DNA from: Mucilaginibacter sp. OK268
GTDB lineage: Bacteria; Bacteroidota; Bacteroidia; Sphingobacteriales; Sphingobacteriaceae
Assembly: GCF_900103125.1 (NCBI RefSeq)
Contig: NZ_FNJV01000006.1
Location: forward strand, 186,001-250,000
Direction: 5' to 3'
Length of the DNA: 64,000 nt
Of the stretch, positions 44,395-56,000 are shown one piece after another. Under the pieces are notes generated by a model. That model saw only the letters and a list, made by a program, of their open reading frames with translations, was not told the DNA's origin and ran no database searches. The position numbers and the translations under genes were made by a program. Position 1 is the first letter of the stretch; each line of letters opens with the position of its first letter.

Positions 44395-44490
44395 GTTTCT
44401 AAATTTTATATAGTCGCCGCATAGATAACATACCGATAGCGTGCTCGCTTGTTTACTACTTTATCCCTGGCATCATTGATCTCCGATGCT

Positions 44491-45075
44491 TTAATAATTC
44501 GATCTGCGGTAGATCTTGTTTTCAGGGTATAAGCTCATCACTTCCTGTGTTCCGGGATGACACCTTGCGACCAGCGTAGCTTTTTGTTTTATAATACTCA
44601 TTGTTTGATTATTAATAGATGAAAATACTTGCGCGGTCGCGCCAGCATCAAACCGGCCCCGGATACAGCAGTTTGCTGAATAAATGTTCTTCTGTTCGAT
44701 CGTATGTTTATTGTTCGATGGGTTTAATAGTTTTGCAGAAATTCGGCCAACGATCATGTTATCGGGGACATCTTTAGTGACTACTGCACCTGCGCCGACC
44801 ACTGCGTTCTCACCAACAGTCACACCTGGCAGAACCGTTGCACCTACACCGATCCAGGCACCTTTTTTATGACAATTCCATTCGAGATCGTCGCACGTCG
44901 TTCAGCCGGATCTAATGGATGACCTGTGGTGATGAGGCTTACTTTAGGCCCGATCAGTACATCATCTTCCAAAGTGATGCCGCCCCTGTCCATAAAAGTA
45001 CAGGCGTGATTGATAAAGACGTTTTTGGCTAAAGTGATATTCTCCCCAAAATCCGAATAGAAGGGTGGGTGATTA
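44491..45075 (-). pseudogene. Sugar O-acetyltransferase (hexapeptide-repeat), broken
   Basis: Reading the minus strand from about 45075 gives PPFYSDFGENITLAKNVFIN, FMDRGGITLEDDVLIGPKV, HPLDPAERRA, then, after a one-base shift near 44861-44870, AWIGVGATVLPGVTVGENA and GAGAVVTKDVPDNMIVG. These are the left-handed beta-helix repeats of maltose/galactoside acetyltransferases. The first ~60 residues are missing, the middle is frameshifted, and the end after 44720 runs into unrelated sequence, so it should be inactive. Confidence 0.8.
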
Positions 45076-45347
45076 ACCTATATGTTAAGTTTGTATTAAT
45101 TAGGTATAATATTTTAATATACTCTATTTATTTAGAATCATAAATAATTATATTTGAATCACCTTGCAATTAATAAAAATATAACTTATCACAATGATCA
45201 AACTCGCACCCCTCAAGTCCAAACAAGGACTGTTCCAATAACTATATCAATATATCCGAAAAGCTAGGCCTCCCTTATGGAATTGGCTGGTTATTTTTCT
45301 GTGCCTTTTAAATTATAACTCTACTCGATTTAGTCTTACTTTATTTT
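45076..45347. other. AT-rich spacer before the fibre-RHS cassette
   Basis: About 270 bases with no gene. The AT-rich stretch at 45090-45180 probably contains the cassette promoter, but no clear motif could be assigned. Confidence 0.4.
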
Positions 45348-46646
45348 ATGAAAACCCCTTATCTAATCCTTTTAGCTATCTTATTTGCTACATACAGTAG
45401 TCATGCTCAAAATACATTTCCAACAAGTGGAAATGCAGGTATAGGCACAACCACCCCTACAGCAGGTTTAACGGTCCAGTCGGAGGGTGGGAATACTGCA
45501 GATGGATCCCTTTTTCTGGTCAATGGAGTCAATAACGGATTTGGTGGAGGAGCAACAATTGCCGGAATTAAAACAACAGCAGGAGACGGAGGACAATATA
45601 ATTTTTTAAAGATTCAAAATGCGGGAGGCGTTAAGTTCTTAATTAACGGGGCTGGGAACGTTGGTGTTGGCACCACTAATTTAAACGCTAAATTTAATAT
45701 TTATCAAGGTTTGGTGTTAGGCAGTGTTATTAAAAATAATACACTGCTGGCTACAACCGGGGGTTCTACAGGAGCCAATAGCTTCCTGAATAATTTATGG
45801 CTGGTCAGGAATGTGGGAGGTAGCGATTTTACAACAGCCAGATTACATGATGGCATTTCTATTGATGCTTCATTTGGAACACCGCAAACGGATACCCGCA
45901 CCTGGTGGGAAAGAGATCCTACTTCAGATATTCAATCCTGGGGAACAGCAACAAATGCTTATTTAACGATTAATAAAGGGAATGTGGGAATAGGTACCTT
46001 AACTCCAGGAAGTGCATTAACTCTTATAAACAGTACTCCTATAATTCAGCTTTTTGATAAGGAGCCTAGTCCACATGATGGAAGCAGTATGGGGAAACTC
46101 GCATTTGGTTCAGGCGGCTCTGAATACGCATCTATAGAAGCTTCACGAGTGGCTACTAATTTTGATGACGTATCTATGTTGCAATTCAGGACATGCTGGG
46201 CAACAGGAGCTGGAGGTGACGGCGTTAATCTGGAGCGTATGCGTATCAACTTTAATGGGAATGTGGGTATTGGAACAACAAATCCACAGAATAAGTTGGA
46301 TGTGAATGGTACAATACATTCCCAAGCAGTCAAGATTGATTTAGTTGGCTGGAACGATTACGTCTTCAAAAAGGATTACCAACTACGAACCCTTCAAGAT
46401 GTAAAGGCATATATAGATCAAAATCAGCATTTACCAGAAATTCCATCTCAACAAGAAATGATCAAGAAGGGCTTGGATGTGAGTGAGATGAGTAAACTAC
46501 ATATGAAGAAAATCGAAGAGTTGACTTTGTACCTGATAGAGAAAGATACAGAGATAAACGAACAGAAAGCGATCAATAATAAACTACAAGAGCAAATTAA
46601 TCAATTAAATAAAAAACTCGAACTGCTCGTCAATAAAATTAAATAG
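45348..46646 (+). CDS. Secreted fibre-like protein 1 with conserved coiled-coil C-terminus
   Basis: A 432-residue exported protein (signal ending SSHAQ). The body contains repeated turns of the GNVGIGTTNP type (four seen), a motif shared with phage tail fibres and surface fibres. Residues about 325-432 are the conserved domain found in all four neighbours: DYVFKKDYQL, VKAYIDQNQHLPEIPS, then a coiled coil with EELTLYLIEKD. It resembles C-terminal trimerisation or chaperone domains. First gene of the seven-gene cassette; the next starts 20 bases later. Confidence 0.78.
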   Translation: MKTPYLILLAILFATYSSHAQNTFPTSGNAGIGTTTPTAGLTVQSEGGNTADGSLFLVNGVNNGFGGGATIAGIKTTAGDGGQYNFLKIQNAGGVKFLINGAGNVGVGTTNLNAKFNIYQGLVLGSVIKNNTLLATTGGSTGANSFLNNLWLVRNVGGSDFTTARLHDGISIDASFGTPQTDTRTWWERDPTSDIQSWGTATNAYLTINKGNVGIGTLTPGSALTLINSTPIIQLFDKEPSPHDGSSMGKLAFGSGGSEYASIEASRVATNFDDVSMLQFRTCWATGAGGDGVNLERMRINFNGNVGIGTTNPQNKLDVNGTIHSQAVKIDLVGWNDYVFKKDYQLRTLQDVKAYIDQNQHLPEIPSQQEMIKKGLDVSEMSKLHMKKIEELTLYLIEKDTEINEQKAINNKLQEQINQLNKKLELLVNKIK

Positions 46647-46666
46647 TCTTTTATCCTTGTCTTATC

Positions 46667-47734
46667 ATGAAGAAACCTTTCCTTTTCCTATCTCTATTTC
46701 TAAGCTTTTCATCTTTAGTGCATGCACAATGGACAACCAATGGAGCAAACACTATTACTTCAACCACTAATTCCATTGGTATTGGAACAACCACGCCACA
46801 GTCATTACTACATATCTCCGGAACAGGTACGTTCATCAATCAAAGCTCGCAGTTTGATTCGAAATCATTGATCATCCAGTCTAATAATGGAGGGCGAGGC
46901 CTCGCAAATGGGGCGCAATTGGAATTTGTTATTCCTGCTAATACCGATGGAACTAATCCCTGGGGGCAAGCTCGAATCATTACAGTAGCTGGTAATAGTA
47001 ATACTGGCGATGCCACCGGTAAGATGATTTTGGGTACCCGTAGAATGTTTAATAAAATTGGCGCAGGCGCTACATGGTATTACGGGGATGATATCACTAT
47101 TGATGGAGGTGGAAAAGTTGGTATAGGAACCACTATACCTAATACTCCGCTGGACATAAATGGGGCTTTTTGTGGAGGTAATACTAATTTAGACGGCTTT
47201 AATACTGGATTCTTAGCCAACTCATCTAAAATATTAATTGGATGGAATAGGACACAGGGAGCAGGTGAAACAGATTTTATTGCCAATCAAGGAGCCGGTA
47301 CCGTTGGAGGGTTTGCGTTTTATAATCATGATAACAACAACTCCGAGAAACAATTAATGTGGCTCACAGGTGATGGTCGACTAATGGTTGGTTTGAGTAC
47401 CGGAAATACGGGCAATAACAAGCTGGCTGTTGGTGGTGGGATTATAGCGGAAGCAGTCACTGTTAAATTGCAAGCTAACTGGCCAGATTATGTTTTCAAA
47501 AAGGACTACCAGTTACCGTCACTTCAAGAAGTTAAAGCATATATCGATCAAAACCAACATCTACCCGAAATACCATCAGAACAACAGATTGCTAAAGATG
47601 GATTGAACCTGGGCGAGATGAATAAGTTATTAATGAAAAAAATGGAAGAAATGACTCTGTACATGATAGAGGCGAAAGAAGAGATTAACGAATTAAAGAA
47701 ACAAGTCCAGGACTTGAAAAAACAAAACAAATAG
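46667..47734 (+). CDS. Secreted fibre-like protein 2
   Basis: A 355-residue paralogue with signal ending LVHAQ. It has GIGTTTPQSLLHI and VGIGTTIPNTPLDI turns and a beta-rich body unlike its neighbours in most positions. The last 90 residues repeat the DYVFKKDYQLPSLQEVKAY and PEIPSEQQIAKDGLNLGEMN domain with coiled-coil end. Ends 4 bases before gene 3, so co-translation is likely. Confidence 0.78.
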   Translation: MKKPFLFLSLFLSFSSLVHAQWTTNGANTITSTTNSIGIGTTTPQSLLHISGTGTFINQSSQFDSKSLIIQSNNGGRGLANGAQLEFVIPANTDGTNPWGQARIITVAGNSNTGDATGKMILGTRRMFNKIGAGATWYYGDDITIDGGGKVGIGTTIPNTPLDINGAFCGGNTNLDGFNTGFLANSSKILIGWNRTQGAGETDFIANQGAGTVGGFAFYNHDNNNSEKQLMWLTGDGRLMVGLSTGNTGNNKLAVGGGIIAEAVTVKLQANWPDYVFKKDYQLPSLQEVKAYIDQNQHLPEIPSEQQIAKDGLNLGEMNKLLMKKMEEMTLYMIEAKEEINELKKQVQDLKKQNK

Positions 47735-47738
47735 ATAT

Positions 47739-48674
47739 ATGAAAAGAGCCTTACTTCTGACATTGACAGTTTTAATTGGTACGCATTTTGCAAATGCGCA
47801 AACTAAAACGGTTACTGTTGACGCCAACGATGCATTAAACAATAACACTAAAATCGTTGCTCAAACCTCTATCGGTCAGATATTTTTCACGGGACATCAA
47901 CTTGGAACAAGTTATGCGTATCCTAGTGCGGGCATATTCAGAGCCTGGACCGATAATCCAAACGGAGCAAACAATATTTTTTTTGATGGTATTACTGCTG
48001 GGACGACAAATTTTAGTGTAAGAGCAGATGGGCAGGGATATTTTGCAGGCAATGTAGGAATTAGCACCAATGCTCCCGCTGCCAAATTACATATATTCAG
48101 TCAATATGATGTCAATCAAATAACTGCCTTGAAAATGTTTTATCAGGGTACTTGGGGAACACCTACTTACGCGACAAATTTTAGATTTATCGATTTAAAC
48201 AGTACCGAAAGCGGAAAAGTACTACAGGTGAATGGAACGGGAATAGGTATCGGATATGACCCACCTGCCTGGTCGACCGCTGATAAATTATACATTAATG
48301 GAAACGTTGGTATAGGGACTACCGATCCTAAAGGATATAAGCTTGCTGTGAACGGCAGCGCCATTGCCACTGCCATGATAGTGAAGCTTAACTCTGCATG
48401 GCCCGACTATGTATTCAAAAAAGACTATCAATTACCATCCTTGCAGGAAGTAAAAGCATACATCGATCAAAATCAGCATTTGCCTGAAATTCCATCAGAG
48501 CAGCAAATAACTAAAGAAGGGTTGAATCTGGGGGAAATGAATAAGTTGTTAATGAAGAAAGTGGAAGAGTTGACACTGTATCTGATTGACGAACATAAAA
48601 AGAATAAAGATCAACAGGAGCAAATTGACCAGTTAAACAAGAGAATAGAACTGTTGAATAATAAAATTGAATAA
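47739..48674 (+). CDS. Secreted fibre-like protein 3
   Basis: A 311-residue paralogue (signal ending FANAQ). Variable N-terminal two-thirds with VGISTNAPAAKLHI and VGIGTTDPKGYKLAVNG turns; conserved end with NSAWPDYVFKKDYQL and GLNLGEMNKLLMKKVEEL. The conserved part is almost identical to those of genes 2 and 4, while the fronts differ. Confidence 0.78.
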   Translation: MKRALLLTLTVLIGTHFANAQTKTVTVDANDALNNNTKIVAQTSIGQIFFTGHQLGTSYAYPSAGIFRAWTDNPNGANNIFFDGITAGTTNFSVRADGQGYFAGNVGISTNAPAAKLHIFSQYDVNQITALKMFYQGTWGTPTYATNFRFIDLNSTESGKVLQVNGTGIGIGYDPPAWSTADKLYINGNVGIGTTDPKGYKLAVNGSAIATAMIVKLNSAWPDYVFKKDYQLPSLQEVKAYIDQNQHLPEIPSEQQITKEGLNLGEMNKLLMKKVEELTLYLIDEHKKNKDQQEQIDQLNKRIELLNNKIE

Positions 48675-48692
48675 AAATATAGATCTACGACT

Positions 48693-49529
48693 ATGAACAA
48701 AAGAATACTTTTTAAACTGATTTTTTTAATCTTGTTGGCTTTTCCAGGTATAACCTATGCGCAATATACGGTGGATAATGTTGGATCAACACAGCGTCCA
48801 TTCTATTTGGTAGGCAGTTTACCTCCAGATGATCTGGGTAACTATCAAAAATTACAAATTGATGTTTTAGGAGGTGGGTGGGGAAATAATACTCTCGGAG
48901 TCACCACATATTACGTGGGAAACAGAGGAGGCTTGACAATTCATCAAACGACGCAAGGTAGTGGTGCTACATCTTTTGGCATTAAAGCTTACGCAAACCC
49001 CAATGGGAATACGGACATATATATTATCATCACACAGGACTATCCTGCGATTTCTATAAAATCATTTAAATTACCTAGTAATAATGGCCAATTGCAAGCT
49101 ATTGTACAACAGGCACCTATTGGAACAGACGTTACTCCAGTTTTACTTCCGGTAATGATTACCGATGCCAATGGTAATATCGCACTTAATACCTACGACT
49201 CTAAAGGATACAAGTTCGCAGTTAATGGCAGCGCCATCGCAACCTCAATGACCGTAAAACTCAACTCAGCATGGCCCGATTATGTTTTCAAAAAAGATTA
49301 TCAATTACCTTCTTTATCAGACGTAAAAGCCTACATCGATCAAAATCAACATCTACCCGAAATCCCATCAGAGCAACAAATAGCTAAAGAAGGCTTGAAT
49401 CTGGGAGAGATGAATAAACTGTTGATGAAGAAGGTGGAAGAGTTGACTTTGTATCTGATAGAGAAAGACAAAAAGGAAAAAGAATTAGAAACCAGGATAA
49501 AAAGCCTGGAACAAAAAAGCAAGAACTAA
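48693..49529 (+). CDS. Secreted fibre-like protein 4
   Basis: A 278-residue paralogue (signal ending ITYAQ), the shortest. The front lacks clear GIGTT turns but keeps a beta-rich pattern and the YKFAVNGSAIATSMTVKLNS junction shared with gene 3. The end repeats the FKKDYQL domain and coiled coil. It is followed after 33 bases by the first giant YD/RHS gene. Confidence 0.76.
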   Translation: MNKRILFKLIFLILLAFPGITYAQYTVDNVGSTQRPFYLVGSLPPDDLGNYQKLQIDVLGGGWGNNTLGVTTYYVGNRGGLTIHQTTQGSGATSFGIKAYANPNGNTDIYIIITQDYPAISIKSFKLPSNNGQLQAIVQQAPIGTDVTPVLLPVMITDANGNIALNTYDSKGYKFAVNGSAIATSMTVKLNSAWPDYVFKKDYQLPSLSDVKAYIDQNQHLPEIPSEQQIAKEGLNLGEMNKLLMKKVEELTLYLIEKDKKEKELETRIKSLEQKSKN

Positions 49530-49562
49530 ACATTAAGACGTTAAATCAAAACATTTTCTAAA

Positions 49563-52500
49563 ATGGAAAAAATCATTCCTGCAAAAAGGAGTAGAATATA
49601 CCGCTACTTTATTGGATTTATACTGTGCCTTAACCTTACTGTTGTGTATGGGCAGCCCAATAACCCAACTTTTGACCAAAACCCAATTCCGCCGTCCCCA
49701 GAAGCGCAGGCTTTTATGAAATATGGGATCTACCCGGTAGATTATAGTACGGGGGTGCCTAAAATTGAAATTCCTTTGTATCAGATTAAAACGGGGAAAC
49801 TCTCCTTGCCTATTAGTTTATCATATCATGCCAGCGGGATTAAAATCAATGAGCTGGCTGGCAGTAGCGGTCTTGGGTGGACATTGAATGCGGGAGGTGC
49901 GATCTCCCGTGTGATCAATGGCTTTGAAGATGAGTATGGTTTTTTGCAATATGATCATTATTCGGCATCTTACATTGACAATTATACACCACCTTCTGGC
50001 GGTGATTATAGCCAGGTTTATGAGTTTGTTAGGGCTATCGCGTTTGGAAATAATAGTGGAGATGGTAGATCAGATGATTATTTTTATAACGTAGGAAGTG
50101 GATTATCAGGACAATTTGTATATGATATCAATAAGAATCTTCGTCAGCGCTCTTTTAGTAATAATATCATTAAATGGACGGGGCTTAATCAAAATACCTT
50201 TGAAATTATCGGTGAAGACGGAACGCATTACATATTTAATGATAAAGAGCTTGTTCATACCCAAATAGGCTCTAGTCCAAGCTCTTGGTATGTGAGCAAA
50301 ATAATCTCCAGTGATGGCAAGGATGAGATCGATTTTGAATATAATATCCTTCCTCCGCCGAATTCCTATTTTATCGAATCGCAAACATTTAATAACAATA
50401 ACTTGATAAAAGATGACCAGACAACCTGGCAACCATTGCAATGGCATCGAAATATAATCACCAATGATAACTCTGTAGTTGTCAAAAAAATCAAGTTCAA
50501 AAATGGCTCCGTTACCTTCACTTATGAAAGCGGGCGGAAGGATTTGATGAACAATCGGTTAAGTGTGGTTACTGTTAACAGGGTAACGAACACGGGTGCT
50601 GAAATACCGATCGATAGCTATAAATTGATACATACTTATTTCGGAGACCCGAATAGTGCCAATGCTCATTTTGATTCAAGGCTACGCTTAGATGAAATAA
50701 AAAAACTTGATCAAAACAATCAGTACATCAGTAGCTATTACTTTCATTATAACCAGCAAATATTGCCTGCTCTATGTGACCCAAATAATCCATCCGGAAC
50801 AGCATTGGCCAGCCCGGCTTTTGCACAAGATTATTGGGGGTATTTTAATGGTCATTATGAAAACAGACATCTTATGCCAGATGTACCTGCAGGGGTAGGA
50901 CTTTCCCCGGCAAATCGCTCTGCAAATGAGGTTTATATGAAAGCTGAGAGCCTGGAAGAAATCGATTATCCAACCGGGGGGAAAACCCTATTCGAATTTG
51001 AGGCTAATCGTTTCTCCGATGTATCATTAGTCGGTGGTTTGCGTGTAAAAACGATAACCTCAACGGCCAATAGTACAGCGCCGGCAGTAGTTAAACAATA
51101 TCAATATGGTAATGCCATATCCTTAACACCAAACGGTGAGCCTTCCTATTATTCGTTTTTGCAAAAGTATGATAATGGAGTGGCGGCAAATTGGGGGGCT
51201 TATGATTGTCCGGTAAAAGCAGTTTATTTTTCAGATGCAGTTGTCCCGTCCGGGTCTCACAATGGAAGCCCTGTAATTTATGCATCGGTCGCCGAGGTGA
51301 TGGATGTTGGCCAAAACCAGAAACAGAAAACAGTATATACTTATGATACAGAAAGTGACCAGGCTTATCCGGTTCCAGAAACGGGTAAATATGGCAGCGC
51401 AACTTATTCGGATAAATCCTGGGCTCGGGGAAATCTCTTGAGTAAAACCTATTATAAATATAAGAATGGGAACTATGTGATCAATAAAAGTATAACCAAT
51501 CATTACGATCCTAAGCAGGTTAGTACGATAAATACCGGAATGAACTGTTTTATCCAGACGGTGCACAGCCAAAATGATCAGGGAAGAAATAATCCCGGGG
51601 GGTATCCCCTCCCTTTTACTTATCCATTCGGCCCTGCTCCTCGTCCCGGATATTGGGATTTTAGTTATTTTGATGTGAATGAAGAGGCTGGAGTAAAAAA
51701 AGTGACCAGTACCGAAGAAATTGATTATGATGATAACGGAAATCCCACTACGGATAAGCTCACCAATATAGCTTATAACAGCCCGGATCATCTTTTCCCT
51801 ACACAAAAAGATGAAACTAACAGTGACGGTACTAAGTACATAACCCAATATAAATACCCGCAGGATTTTCCGGGAATGTCTCCATACGATGTGATGATAA
51901 GGAATAACATACTTTCGCCAACCATCCAGGTTTTTAATTATAAAAACACAATAAGCAACCTCCTATCCTTTCAAAAAACGAATTATGCCGATTGGGGAAA
52001 TAATATCATCGAGCCGGCAACGATAGATTTACAGAAAACCAATAATCCTGTGCAAACGGCATTTAATTATCTGGGATATGATGAAATGGGTAATGTTACT
52101 AGTACGGGAAAAACCGCAGGGCCGATAACCAGCTATCAATGGGGATATCAGCAACAATATCCTATTGTGCAAATCAAAAATGCGGCCAGCACTTTGAAAA
52201 CAACAATGACCTCTGTAGGAAACGGATTTTCCATACAGTTCCCGGCGACATCAAGAGACGTTAATACCCGACAGTTTACCGTTGGGGCTAATGGTACAAC
52301 CAGCTTATCAATCGATTTTGGTGGTGACGAGGGAAGCGGTACTGTGCGTGCGGAAGTTACTATAAACATTACCGGGCCAAATAATTATAATTCTGGCTCT
52401 TTTTCACTTTGTTTAGCTACCGGGACGGCTACTTGTGGAACTTATTCGTCGAGCAGGGTATTGACCGGCTTAGCTCCCGGAAACTATACCCTGAGTGCCA

Positions 52501-53018
52501 GCATTTATGACGCTCAAAATCTGATCATTCCCATTAACTTATCCGTTTCTTATTCAGGCTCGGTACCTATTGTTTCGGGTAACAAGGATTTTTACTATGA
52601 CGGTTTTGAAGAGAATGGGGGGAATAGTGCCATTAATGATTGCAGGACTGGTCATTTAAGTCATACAGGAGCATATAGTGTGGCTTTAAGTAATTTGTCG
52701 TCAAGAAGTTATATTTTAAGTTATTGGGTAAAGAGTGGCAATAGCTGGGCTTTACAGACACTACCACCGGTAAGTGTAACAGGCGGAACGTATACTATCA
52801 GCATTCCTGGCGGACAGATCGATGATGTGCGTTTTTGTCCGGTGGATGCGCAGATGACGACGTATACCTATGATCCGTTAGTAGGTATGACCAGCGTTAC
52901 AGATCCTAAAAATGAGACGACTACTTATGAATACGATAGTCTTCAGAGGTTGAAGACTATAAAAGATAAGGATGGGAATATTGTTAAACAGACCAAGTAT
53001 CATTACCAGGGGCAATAA
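49563..53018 (+). CDS. Giant secreted YD/RHS-related protein A
   Basis: A 1151-residue exported protein (signal ending TVVYGQ). The N-terminal region has the pattern typical of the Bacteroidota split RHS 'A' protein: QAFMKYGIYPVDYSTGVPKI, LPISLSYHASGIKINELAGS, GLGWTLNAGGAISRVINGF. Long beta-rich stretches follow, and the end has YD repeats (TTYTYDPLVGMTSVTDPKNE, TTYEYDSLQRLKTIKD). It lacks the RHS core and a toxin end. It should form part of the shell that encloses the toxin made by the next gene, which starts five bases later. Confidence 0.83.
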   Translation: MEKIIPAKRSRIYRYFIGFILCLNLTVVYGQPNNPTFDQNPIPPSPEAQAFMKYGIYPVDYSTGVPKIEIPLYQIKTGKLSLPISLSYHASGIKINELAGSSGLGWTLNAGGAISRVINGFEDEYGFLQYDHYSASYIDNYTPPSGGDYSQVYEFVRAIAFGNNSGDGRSDDYFYNVGSGLSGQFVYDINKNLRQRSFSNNIIKWTGLNQNTFEIIGEDGTHYIFNDKELVHTQIGSSPSSWYVSKIISSDGKDEIDFEYNILPPPNSYFIESQTFNNNNLIKDDQTTWQPLQWHRNIITNDNSVVVKKIKFKNGSVTFTYESGRKDLMNNRLSVVTVNRVTNTGAEIPIDSYKLIHTYFGDPNSANAHFDSRLRLDEIKKLDQNNQYISSYYFHYNQQILPALCDPNNPSGTALASPAFAQDYWGYFNGHYENRHLMPDVPAGVGLSPANRSANEVYMKAESLEEIDYPTGGKTLFEFEANRFSDVSLVGGLRVKTITSTANSTAPAVVKQYQYGNAISLTPNGEPSYYSFLQKYDNGVAANWGAYDCPVKAVYFSDAVVPSGSHNGSPVIYASVAEVMDVGQNQKQKTVYTYDTESDQAYPVPETGKYGSATYSDKSWARGNLLSKTYYKYKNGNYVINKSITNHYDPKQVSTINTGMNCFIQTVHSQNDQGRNNPGGYPLPFTYPFGPAPRPGYWDFSYFDVNEEAGVKKVTSTEEIDYDDNGNPTTDKLTNIAYNSPDHLFPTQKDETNSDGTKYITQYKYPQDFPGMSPYDVMIRNNILSPTIQVFNYKNTISNLLSFQKTNYADWGNNIIEPATIDLQKTNNPVQTAFNYLGYDEMGNVTSTGKTAGPITSYQWGYQQQYPIVQIKNAASTLKTTMTSVGNGFSIQFPATSRDVNTRQFTVGANGTTSLSIDFGGDEGSGTVRAEVTINITGPNNYNSGSFSLCLATGTATCGTYSSSRVLTGLAPGNYTLSASIYDAQNLIIPINLSVSYSGSVPIVSGNKDFYYDGFEENGGNSAINDCRTGHLSHTGAYSVALSNLSSRSYILSYWVKSGNSWALQTLPPVSVTGGTYTISIPGGQIDDVRFCPVDAQMTTYTYDPLVGMTSVTDPKNETTTYEYDSLQRLKTIKDKDGNIVKQTKYHYQGQ

Positions 53019-53023
53019 AACAG

Positions 53024-56000
53024 ATGTCATTAAACCTTATCAGCATGAAAACACAATCATATTCAAATCATCGTATATTAGGTAAACTGTTCCTGGCAAT
53101 CCTGATGATATTGATATCACAGGAAATTAAAGCTCAATATATAGCTAGCCCCGCCCAATTGGGTATCCCGGCAACAACACCCGGTAATTATTATAATGAA
53201 ACAAGTATTACTTTATCACCAGGTTTTTCGGCCACGGCAACAAGTACCAACAGTTATAGTTATTTTATCCAGACAAGTTGCGTTCCACTTAGTATTAATT
53301 TAAGCCAAAGCCAAAATTATATTTTGACATCGGTACCCCGGGAGGCAGGTATTGATCCTGAAGGCAACAATACCAATTGTAAATTAATGCAAACGGTACA
53401 GTATTTTGATGGTTTAGGGCGCTTGCTACAAACCGTTCAGGTTAAAGGTTCACCGAGCAGTAAAGATATCGTTCAGCCGGTGACTTATGATCAGTTTGGT
53501 CGCGAAGCAAAGAAATACCTGCCCTATACTATTACAAATGGAGCAAGCGATGGAAGTTATAAGTCAGACGCTTTAACCGTAAATGCAGGCCAGGATCAGT
53601 TTTATAAAAGCCCGCCTGCGGGAGTATCTATCATCCCTTATCCGTCAGAGAGCACTGGATTTGAGCCCTCACCGCTAAATCGGGTAGTGGAACAGGGTGC
53701 ATCAGGGCAGCCTTGGCAGTTGTCTACTAGCGGTGTAACAGGTAGTGGTCATACTATACAGATGGCTTATGGCAGTAATGTGACTGACGATGCGGTGATT
53801 ATGTGGGTTGTAAATGCCTCTGGGACCGGGGCCGCCGGATCTTCTAATTATGGTGTAAATCAGTTGTACAAAACAACAACGACAGACGAGAACGGGAACA
53901 GTACTATAGAATTTACCGATAAAAAAGGACACGTTGTGTGTAGAAAGGCCCAATCAGGCGCTACGTCTTACCTGGCTACGTATTATATATATGATGATTT
54001 TGATAACCTGGCCTATGTAATCCCTCCGCTGCCAGCCGGAACTGTTTACCCGGCAAGCTTTACGGAAGCGGACGCGGTATTTACGAATTTTATTTATGGT
54101 TATCATTATGATCTGCGAAACCGGGAGATAGAAAAGAAGATCCCGGGTAAAGCCTCCTGGGAATATATGGTTTATAACAAACTGGACCAGTTGGTGGCAA
54201 CTCAAGATGGGATACAGCGGGCGAAAAGCACCCAGGAGTGGAGTTTTACCAAATATGATCAATTTGGTAGGGTAGCCTATTGGGGCGTATACCAATACCC
54301 GGGCAGTACACCGGGCACCAATTACCGGGCGGCATTACAATCTATGGTAGATGGACAGACCACATTGTGGGAAACCCAACAAACCACTGGCACCGGTTAT
54401 TCCGGTATGGCTTGGCCACAGGCAAATATTCTGCGCTACCTGGTATTGAATTACTATGATAACTACACCTTCCCCAATAAACCGTATAGTCCAGTTGTAA
54501 GTAACACGCTGACCAATCCAACAGGGTTGCCGACTGCAACAAAAACAGCCGTGCTGCTGCCTGATGGAACTTATGGTTCCATGTTATGGACGGTAAATTT
54601 TTATGATGACCGGGGCCGGTTAGTACAAACCGATAAACAACATTACCTGGGTGGGGAAGCCAGTTTGAATACCTTAAACTATGATGAAATAGATAATATC
54701 TACAATTTCAATGACCAAGTAAAAACCACTAATCGGCATCACTACGTAGCAAATTCTCAGTCCCTTCTGGTGACCACCAATTACCAGTATGATCACATGG
54801 GTCGCAAGATGCTAACCTCAGAGGCCATCAGCTCAGGGCTCAGTCAAGCACCTTTACCAACGATCATTTCGCAATTGGACTATAACGAGATTGGTCAGCT
54901 GAAAACCAAACACCTGCACAGCACCAATAACGGAGGTAGTTACTTACAGGATGTCAGCTATACTTACAATGAGCGAGGGTGGTTGAGTCAGATCAATGAC
55001 CCATCTGTAGCCCCTACAGCAAATAAGTTATTCAGCGAGAAACTGAATTACAATTTACCGCAATTTGGTGCGCAGGCTCAGTTTAATGGTAATATAGCAG
55101 AGCAGCAATACAATGCGGGTATCAGCGGCAATCAGCATGTCAACTACAGCTATGATAACTTGAGCCGTTTAAAAGCGGGTGTTTCCACCGCTGGTTTCAG
55201 TGAAACGATTAGCAATTATGATAACCTCGGTAATATCCAGGGATTAACCCGTACTGCTCCTAATACCGCTACCTTAACTTATAACTATATCGGCAACCAA
55301 CTACAAACGGTGACCAATAGCGGTGCCGCATTCCGGAATTATGGTTATGATCCAAACGGAAATGCAACCAGTGATGGGCAGGGGAATGCGATCTTGTACA
55401 ATATGATCAATCTCCCCAGAAGCATTGCATCCAAAAACCTGAATTATGCCTATTCGGCTACTGGAGAGAAATTACGGAAGAACAGTAATAGCTCGATCAC
55501 GGAATATATAGGAGGGATACAATACAGGCCAGACGGAACAATAGATTTTGTACAGACAGAAGAGGGTAGAGCTAACCGGAGCGGGGCAAACTATATATAT
55601 GAATATACCTTGACGGATCATCTTGGTAATAACCGGGTAACCTTCGATCAAACAAACGGAAAAGTAGGGGAAGATGATTATTATCCATTTGGGCTGAACG
55701 TACATCGGCAGGTAAACGGAGGAAATAAGTATCTTTACAATAATAAGGAGCTACAAGAGGAGCTGAATCAGTATGATTATGGCGCAAGGTTCTACGATCC
55801 GGTGATTGCCAGGTGGACATCCGTTGATCCGATGGCGGAAAGTAGCCGTCGATTTAGTCCATTTATCTATGGCAATAATAATCCAATACGGTTTATCGAT
55901 CCGGATGGAATGTTTGCTGGACTGGGTGCTCCCTGGAAGCCAAACAACGATTTGGATGATCAAAAGAAGGATCCTTTTTCCGGAATGCTGACCAATGTTG

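Noticed and set aside
45348..49529. Prophage tail-fibre operon
   Set aside because: The GNVGIGTT turns recall phage fibres, but each protein has its own signal peptide, and no capsid, terminase, baseplate or lysis genes are present.
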